Shown in pieces: positions 5,021 through 8,390 of a stretch of DNA of 8,390 nucleotides (position 1 is its first letter; each line of letters starts with the position of its first letter). The notes below the pieces were generated by a model that was given only the letters and a program-made list of their open reading frames with translations, ran no database searches and was not told where the DNA came from. The DNA comes from an uncultured Senegalimassilia sp. Its GTDB lineage: Bacteria > Actinomycetota > Coriobacteriia > Coriobacteriales > Eggerthellaceae. The stretch covers positions 1-8,390 of the forward strand of contig CAKUJT010000103.1 in assembly GCA_934661765.1 (NCBI GenBank), in the 5' to 3' direction. The position numbers and the translations under genes are program-made.

Positions 5021-5134
5021 TAGGCTCATACAGCAAATATGAACAACTAACAAAACATATTAAAGAATATTTTATATTTCCCCTCAAACACTAAGTATTT
5101 TTGATGAATGAATGGTTTACATTTTAGAGCCTAG
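5021..5134 (+). ncRNA. RCAGCAA RNA unit 4
   Basis: The closing stem TAGGCTC (5021-5027) pairs with GAGCCTA (5127-5133), followed by G5134. AT-ACAGCAAAT follows the 5' strand. AATATG (5036-5041) can pair with CATATT (5056-5061). The middle holds an unpaired-looking TTTCCCCTC (5077-5085). The unit is tightly packed between units 3 and 5. Confidence 0.65.
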
Positions 5135-5137
5135 TGA

Positions 5138-5261
5138 AAGTCGCATACAGCAAATTATAACGAAAAATTGGGTAAGTAATGCAAATATTTACATAAAAAT
5201 CTGACAGGACAATCTTAAGTGTATTGTCTATCAACAGATTTTCTTCGATCTTAGCGACTTG
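5138..5261 (+). ncRNA. RCAGCAA RNA unit 5
   Basis: The closing stem AAGTCGC (5138-5144) pairs with GCGACTT (5254-5260), followed by G5261. AT-ACAGCAAATT follows the 5' strand. A nested arm is clear: AAAATCTG (5196-5203) pairs with CAGATTTT (5235-5242), enclosing GACAAT (5208-5213) with ATTGTC (5223-5228). GTAAGT (5172-5177) can pair with ATTTAC (5187-5192). A TCTTTTTTA run follows the unit. Confidence 0.68.
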
Positions 5262-5330
5262 TCTTTTTTATCCTTCTGCCATGTGTAGATAGGAAATCTG
5301 ATTTTGGCATAGTCATTATCAGTTTTTTAA
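5262..5330 (+). other. 69-nt T-rich spacer with a weak hairpin
   Basis: TGCCA (5277-5281) pairs with TGGCA (5305-5309), enclosing AGAT/ATCT (5287-5290 with 5296-5299). A T6 run lies at 5323-5328, too far from the stem for a normal terminator. No promoter, tRNA or coding region is seen. Confidence 0.3.
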
Positions 5331-5402
5331 TGCCCTGTAGTCCAATGGTAGAACGGCAGACTGTTAATCTGTATGTTGTGGGTTCGATCCCCACCGGGGC
5401 AG
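5331..5402 (+). tRNA. tRNA-Asn (GTT)
   Basis: Acceptor TGCCCTG/CGGGGCA with G73, anticodon stem GCAGA/TCTGT with loop CTGTTAA, and T-arm GTGGG TTCGATC CCCAC. Confidence 0.96.
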
Positions 5403-5409
5403 TTTATAA

Positions 5410-5482
5410 TGGGGTATCGCCAAGCGGTAAGGCACAGGACTTTGACTCCTGCATTACGCTGGTTCAAATCCAGCTACCCCAG
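5410..5482 (+). tRNA. tRNA-Gln (TTG)
   Basis: Acceptor TGGGGTA/TACCCCA with G73, D-arm GCC/GGC, anticodon stem CAGGA/TCCTG with loop CTTTGAC, and T-arm GCTGG TTCAAAT CCAGC. All stems are well paired. Confidence 0.96.
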
Positions 5483-5493
5483 TTCTGCTATAA

Positions 5494-5550
5494 AGCAAAT
5501 GTGGTCTTAACGGTGAGATAAATGCAGAATCTTCAAATCCGTGTTTGCTG
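5494..5550 (+). ncRNA. 57-nt tRNA-like or hairpin RNA unit
   Basis: AGCAAAT (5494-5500) pairs with GTTTGCT (5543-5549) as a 7-bp stem followed by G5550; wobble pairs can extend it to 11 bp (AGCAAATGTGG with CCGTGTTTGCT). Inside, GTCT/AGAT could form a 4-bp D-arm-like hairpin with GG in its loop, and a TTCAAAT matches a T-loop sequence, but no anticodon arm fits. It could be a decayed tRNA missing about 17 nt, or a separate small RNA. Confidence 0.45.
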
Positions 5551-5554
5551 TTTT

Positions 5555-5627
5555 GCTGGCATGGCGCAATTGGTAGCGCAACTGACCTGTAATCAGTAGG
5601 TTAAGGGTTCGAGTCCCTTTGCCAGCT
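5555..5627 (+). tRNA. tRNA-Thr (TGT) with C33
   Basis: Acceptor GCTGGCA/TGCCAGC with T73, D-arm GCGC/GCGC, anticodon stem ACTGA/TCAGT with loop CCTGTAA, and T-arm AAGGG TTCGAGT CCCTT. The otherwise near-universal U33 is C here; all stems are intact. Confidence 0.93.
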
Positions 5628-5632
5628 TTTAT

Positions 5633-5703
5633 TGAGAATGTGGTGTAATGGGAGCATACATGATTTGGGATCATGTGGAGCAGTTCGAGTCTGACATTTT
5701 CAA
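5633..5703 (+). tRNA. tRNA-Pro (TGG), weak T-stem
   Basis: Acceptor TGAGAAT/ATTTTCA with A73, anticodon stem CATGA/TCATG with loop TTTGGGA, and T-loop TTCGAGT. The T-stem AGCAG/CTGAC has only the three loop-proximal pairs. The D-stem is also short. It is likely a real but divergent tRNA. Confidence 0.85.
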
Positions 5704-5717
5704 TTTTAGACTATAAT
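5691..5717 (+). promoter_or_regulatory. Possible internal promoter overlapping tRNA-Pro
   Basis: CTGACA (5691-5696, five of six matches to the -35) lies inside the T-arm of tRNA-Pro, and a perfect TATAAT follows at 5712-5717. The spacer is 15 nt, shorter than ideal. If active, it would give extra transcription of the two tRNA-Leu genes and the beta-CASP nuclease. Confidence 0.35.
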
Positions 5718-5738
5718 TCTTCCACGCATATTTCATAT

Positions 5739-5822
5739 GCGGATGTGACGTAATTGGCAGGCGTACAAGACTTAAAATCTTGTGGTATTCATACCGTGTG
5801 GGTTCAAGTCCCATCATCCGTA
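5739..5822 (+). tRNA. tRNA-Leu (TAA)
   Basis: Acceptor GCGGATG/CATCCGT with A73, anticodon stem CAAGA/TCTTG with loop CTTAAAA, a long variable arm (GGTATTCATACC hairpin), and T-arm GTGGG TTCAAGT CCCAT. Length is 84 nt. Confidence 0.95.
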
Positions 5823-5826
5823 TTAT

Positions 5827-5906
5827 GGTAGATTGGCGAAACAGGCAAACGCAGCAGTCTCAAACACTGTCGGGAAACCTTACGAGTTCGAGTCTCGTAT
5901 CTACTA
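5827..5906 (+). tRNA. tRNA-Leu (CAA)
   Basis: Acceptor GGTAGAT/ATCTACT with A73, anticodon stem GCAGT/ACTGT with loop CTCAAAC, a class II variable arm, and T-arm ACGAG TTCGAGT CTCGT. It is the last tRNA before the nuclease gene, only about 15 nt before that gene's ribosome site. Confidence 0.95.
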
Positions 5907-5935
5907 CTATCAATAAATAATAAAGGTGGAATTAT

Positions 5936-7378
5936 ATGTCTAAACACAAACAAAATAATGATGGAATTTATTTCTTAGGTGAATCCTCAACAGATGTCAC
6001 CGGCTCTCAATACCTTGTACAATTTGGAGGCAAAAAGATATTACTGGAATGCGGATTGTATCAGTCCAAAAGCAACAGTTATCTTGATTCCTATAAAATC
6101 AATTCAAAGAAATTTGGATTCAAACCAAGTGAGATTGATTACTTGTTTGTGGCACATCCACATGTGGATCATTGTGGCTTAATTCCTCGATTGGTTGCCC
6201 AGGGATTCAATGGAAAAATTATAACTACACCTAACACTGCAGCGGTTATGAAATCGCTGCTTTTTAATTGCGCTTTTATTGTGGCTGATGAAGCAAGGAT
6301 TCTTTCAAAACGCTACAGCCGAAACTACCCTCCTATTTATAGTGAAGATGATGTTTCTAAAACATTGCAGTTAATTAAGTCTTACGGTGAATATGGTGTT
6401 ATTTTCCAACTTGACGATGTAGTTAGTTTTCAGTGGATTTCAAACTCTCATTGTGTAGGTGCTGCTCAATTACAGTTAATTTTGTCAGATGGATTGAAGA
6501 CAAAGAAAATCCTGTACACATCAGATCTTGGTGCTTTGAATACAAAGAACCATTATGTAAGAAATATTGAAATTCCGACAATGTTCAATGATGTTGCCAT
6601 TATGGAAAGCACATATGGGAGCAGAGAAAAATTAAATAAGAAAACTAGGGATTTTGACGTTGAGCATTTGAGAGTAGCTGTCAATACTGTATTGGAGCGA
6701 AAAGGTACTCTTCTGCTGCCATGTTTTAGTTTTAGCCGGACACAAGAATTACTTACTGTTCTCTATTTGATTTTTGGTCGTGACGATTCATTTAAAGCTG
6801 ATGTAGTTGTTGATTCAAAACTCAGTTGTGAAATTTCTGACTTATATGAAACCATACTTAAAGGTGAAGACCTGGAATTATGGATGAAAGTACGAAATTG
6901 GAAAAATGTTGTTTTCTTATCTGAGAAAGAAGAATCCAAAATGTGTCAGAATGATACTACTCCGAAGATTGTATTGTCATCCTCTGGATTCTGTACGAAT
7001 GGTAGGATTGTAAACTATTTACAAAAATTCTTACCTGATCCGAACAGCATGGTCGTGTTCTCTGGATATGTTGGCGATAATCCTTCATATCTCTCCTATC
7101 GAATTAAGAATTATAAGGACTATAAGAAACTGACAATCAATAAAGTGCCAGTGGTAAATAGAGCCGACTGTATATTGCTCTCTACTTTCAGTAGCCATGC
7201 CAATAGAGATGACTTGATTAAGTTCGGTAGCTCTTTAAATACAAACAAACTTATCTTGGTTCATGGTAGTGAAGAAAGCAAAAAGTCATTATCTGAAAGT
7301 TTAAGAAAAGAAATTTCTAAAAATGATAAGACTTTCAAAGTCTTATGCTCAAATAAAGGAATGAAAATTTCGTTGTAA
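5936..7378 (+). CDS. Beta-CASP metallo-beta-lactamase ribonuclease (CPSF73/RNase J-like)
   Basis: This 480-residue protein starts at ATG 5936, 6 nt after AAAGGTGG. It carries the full set of metal and beta-CASP motifs: HPHVDH at 74-79 (H74, H76, D78, H79), H172 (SHCVGAAQ), D197 (TSDLG), E224 of motif A (MESTYGSR), a helical PCFSFSRTQELL at 261-272, SSSGFCTNGR at 348-357, GYVGDNPSYL at 377-386, H421 (TFSSHANRDDL) and H443 (LVHGSEES). Such enzymes hydrolyse RNA with two zinc ions, as endonucleases and in some cases 5' exonucleases. The length matches bacterial and archaeal CPSF73-like proteins, and no KH or RNase J C-terminal domain is present. It follows the tRNA array with no terminator between, so co-transcription is likely. 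A role in maturing the array's RNAs or cutting host RNA is inference. The protein is intact and probably cytoplasmic. Confidence 0.9.
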   Translation: MSKHKQNNDGIYFLGESSTDVTGSQYLVQFGGKKILLECGLYQSKSNSYLDSYKINSKKFGFKPSEIDYLFVAHPHVDHCGLIPRLVAQGFNGKIITTPNTAAVMKSLLFNCAFIVADEARILSKRYSRNYPPIYSEDDVSKTLQLIKSYGEYGVIFQLDDVVSFQWISNSHCVGAAQLQLILSDGLKTKKILYTSDLGALNTKNHYVRNIEIPTMFNDVAIMESTYGSREKLNKKTRDFDVEHLRVAVNTVLERKGTLLLPCFSFSRTQELLTVLYLIFGRDDSFKADVVVDSKLSCEISDLYETILKGEDLELWMKVRNWKNVVFLSEKEESKMCQNDTTPKIVLSSSGFCTNGRIVNYLQKFLPDPNSMVVFSGYVGDNPSYLSYRIKNYKDYKKLTINKVPVVNRADCILLSTFSSHANRDDLIKFGSSLNTNKLILVHGSEESKKSLSESLRKEISKNDKTFKVLCSNKGMKISL

Positions 7379-7386
7379 TCTTTTAT

Positions 7387-7416
7387 AGCATGGGTTGAAA
7401 ACTCCCCATGCTTTTT
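7387..7416 (+). terminator. Intrinsic terminator after the nuclease gene
   Basis: AGCATGGG (7387-7394) pairs perfectly with CCCATGCT (7405-7412) around a 10-nt loop, and the T-run 7412-7416 follows. It is 8 nt after the nuclease stop codon and 4 nt before tRNA-Leu(AAG), so it probably ends the long tRNA/nuclease transcript. Confidence 0.88.
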
Positions 7417-7420
7417 ATAT

Positions 7421-7504
7421 GGGAGATTGGTGGAATTGGTAGACACGCTGCGTTAAGGGCGCAGTGTCGTTATTGGCGTGTGGGTTCGAGTCCCACATCT
7501 CCTA
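7421..7504 (+). tRNA. tRNA-Leu (AAG)
   Basis: Acceptor GGGAGAT/ATCTCCT with A73, anticodon stem CTGCG/CGCAG with loop TTAAGGG, a long variable arm, and T-arm GTGGG TTCGAGT CCCAC. An A34 leucine tRNA is uncommon in bacteria. It is placed after the terminator, apart from the main array, with no clear promoter of its own. CCA is not encoded. Confidence 0.94.
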
Positions 7505-7507
7505 CTC

Positions 7508-7524
7508 CCACTATTCTATAGTGG
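7508..7524 (+). promoter_or_regulatory. Short perfect hairpin in the leader of the next gene
   Basis: CCACTAT (7508-7514) and ATAGTGG (7518-7524) form 7 bp around a 3-nt loop, 3 nt after tRNA-Leu(AAG). It is followed by A-rich sequence, so it is not a terminator on this strand. It may mark a processed 5' end or stabilise the mRNA. Confidence 0.4.
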
Positions 7525-7555
7525 AAAAATTGCATAAAGAAAGAAGGTTTGACAA

Positions 7556-8390
7556 ATGGGTATTACAAAAAAACAGCAAGTGGAAAAATCACTCGCTTCT
7601 GACGTTTCAGTAAATAGCGATGTTGCGTTTGAAAAAATCTCTGCCAAAGAAGAACCAGATGATTACGTTTGTCAGACTTGTGGTAAGCACTATAAAAAAA
7701 GAAAAGGCAATTTCTCTCCATCTAAGTCACCGATTTATGCCGGTACAGATGGATATATGAACACATGTAAAAATTGTGTTGATGAATTGTTTGTACATTA
7801 CACTAATTTTTTCAACGGTAACGAAGAACGTGCCATTGAAAGAATATGCCAGTTATTCGATTTGTACTTTAATGAAAGTGCCCTTGCTGCATCGAGAAAA
7901 ATCAGTGAGGATCGTAGTCGTATTTCTGTATATATCAGCAAGATACAGATTAAACCTCATACTGGAAAAACATACAGTGATACTTTGATTGAGCAAAAAT
8001 CTAACTCTATCAATTCAGCCGATGATGTTGCTGAATATAGTGGACTGGATGCTACTCAATTGAAAAAGGCTGTTGGTGTTTGGGGATTTGGCTTTGAGCC
8101 GGAACAGTATGGCATTTTGAATGATATGTTTGATGACTGGAAATCCAGGGTTGTTATTGATGGCAAGACAAGAGAAACCCTTGTAAGAGAATTATGTATT
8201 ATCAAATTGCAGATGAATCTTGCATTGAAGGATAATAATGTTGAGCTTTACACAAAGCTGATGAAAACATATCAAGAGACTATGAGATCTGCAAACTTAC
8301 AACCAAAGCAGGAAGATGAGAATGATAAGGCATCTGAGAAGCCAATTGGTGTAATGATTAAAATGTTTGAGGATGAACGTCCTATAGATA
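7556..8390 (+). CDS. Zinc-finger phage protein, possible small terminase (partial)
   Basis: The frame opens at ATG 7556, 8 nt after AGAAGG (7542-7547), and is still open at the window edge (278 codons). Residues 39-74 hold a CxxC...CxxC zinc site (C39, C42, C71, C74). A helical middle follows (ERICQLFDLYF, ASRKISEDRSRISVYISKI), then a segment with WGFGFEPEQYGILNDMFDDW and REL-rich helices, and an acidic linker near the visible end. This layout resembles proteins found next to large terminase genes in Firmicutes phages, as I remember, so a DNA-packaging small subunit is my best guess, unproven. It could instead be another DNA-binding phage protein. It is separated from the nuclease gene by a terminator and a tRNA, and its promoter is not evident. 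Confidence 0.72.
   Translation, partial: MGITKKQQVEKSLASDVSVNSDVAFEKISAKEEPDDYVCQTCGKHYKKRKGNFSPSKSPIYAGTDGYMNTCKNCVDELFVHYTNFFNGNEERAIERICQLFDLYFNESALAASRKISEDRSRISVYISKIQIKPHTGKTYSDTLIEQKSNSINSADDVAEYSGLDATQLKKAVGVWGFGFEPEQYGILNDMFDDWKSRVVIDGKTRETLVRELCIIKLQMNLALKDNNVELYTKLMKTYQETMRSANLQPKQEDENDKASEKPIGVMIKMFEDERPID

Noticed and set aside
3518..5261. CRISPR-like interpretation of the repeated RCAGCAA motif.
   Set aside because: The shared motif is only about 9 nt, spacing is irregular (about 67 to 1280 nt) and each copy sits inside its own stem; no cas genes are present.
5254..5270. Terminator at the end of RNA unit 5 (stem then TCTTTTTTA).
   Set aside because: The 3' stem strand pairs with sequence about 110 nt away, too far for a normal intrinsic terminator, and six more tRNAs follow.
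5330..5521. Open reading frame on the plus strand across tRNA-Asn and tRNA-Gln.
   Set aside because: It is translated tRNA sequence; the two cloverleaves explain the region fully.
3280..5906. Suppressor tRNAs or stop-codon reassignment in the array.
   Set aside because: No anticodon is TTA, CTA or TCA, and the genes end at ordinary TAA/TGA codons.

Overview
The window looks like part of a large tailed-phage genome (or a prophage) from a low-GC Firmicutes host, most likely a gut Clostridia/Lachnospiraceae type. The reasons are AT-rich DNA, tight one-strand gene packing, purine-rich Shine-Dalgarno sites, a consensus TTGACA/TATAAT promoter, zinc-knuckle and metallophosphoesterase proteins of a kind common in phages, and a dense array of 20 tRNA genes plus a 21st nearby. 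The host assignment is inference from composition and protein flavour, not from a database search. All genes are on the + strand and the standard code fits.

Layout. Positions 1-3119 hold protein genes: the 3' end of an unrecognised gene, overlapping by ATGA with a 318-aa protein that has two C-terminal Cys clusters; a terminator; a structured leader; a 412-aa calcineurin-like metallophosphoesterase with an odd start site; and a 135-aa unknown. A strong promoter (3146-3173) and a 15-bp leader hairpin (3208-3244) then open a tRNA operon (3280-5906) with 20 tRNAs. With the separate tRNA-Leu(AAG) at 7421 the set covers 17 amino acids; Ala, His and Val are missing. None of the 21 encodes its CCA end. 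The operon appears to run into a complete beta-CASP metallo-beta-lactamase ribonuclease (5936-7378), closed by a terminator. After tRNA-Leu(AAG) comes the start of a zinc-finger protein that may be a small-terminase-like packaging protein and runs off the window.

Most unusual content. Several gaps between tRNAs are not empty. Five of them hold units with one shared design: a 7-bp closing stem whose two strands covary between copies (5' strand consensus WARNCNC), then RT, then the nearly invariant RCAGCAA, then a variable interior (about 60 to 150 nt in total), then the 3' strand of the stem and an unpaired G. They sit 2 to 6 nt from their neighbours, in the same beads-on-a-string packing as the tRNAs. 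They look like a family of structured RNAs processed from the same transcript. I do not recognise this family. Two further hairpin-type units (3393-3437 and 5494-5550) also have a 7-bp outer stem followed by G.

Working model (inference): one promoter makes a long precursor of tRNAs and the RNA units, and the downstream beta-CASP nuclease, made from the same transcript, is well placed to act on that precursor or on host RNA. The first tRNA in the array has initiator-like features, and two others carry unusual core substitutions, so the set may be specialised and not just a codon-usage supplement.
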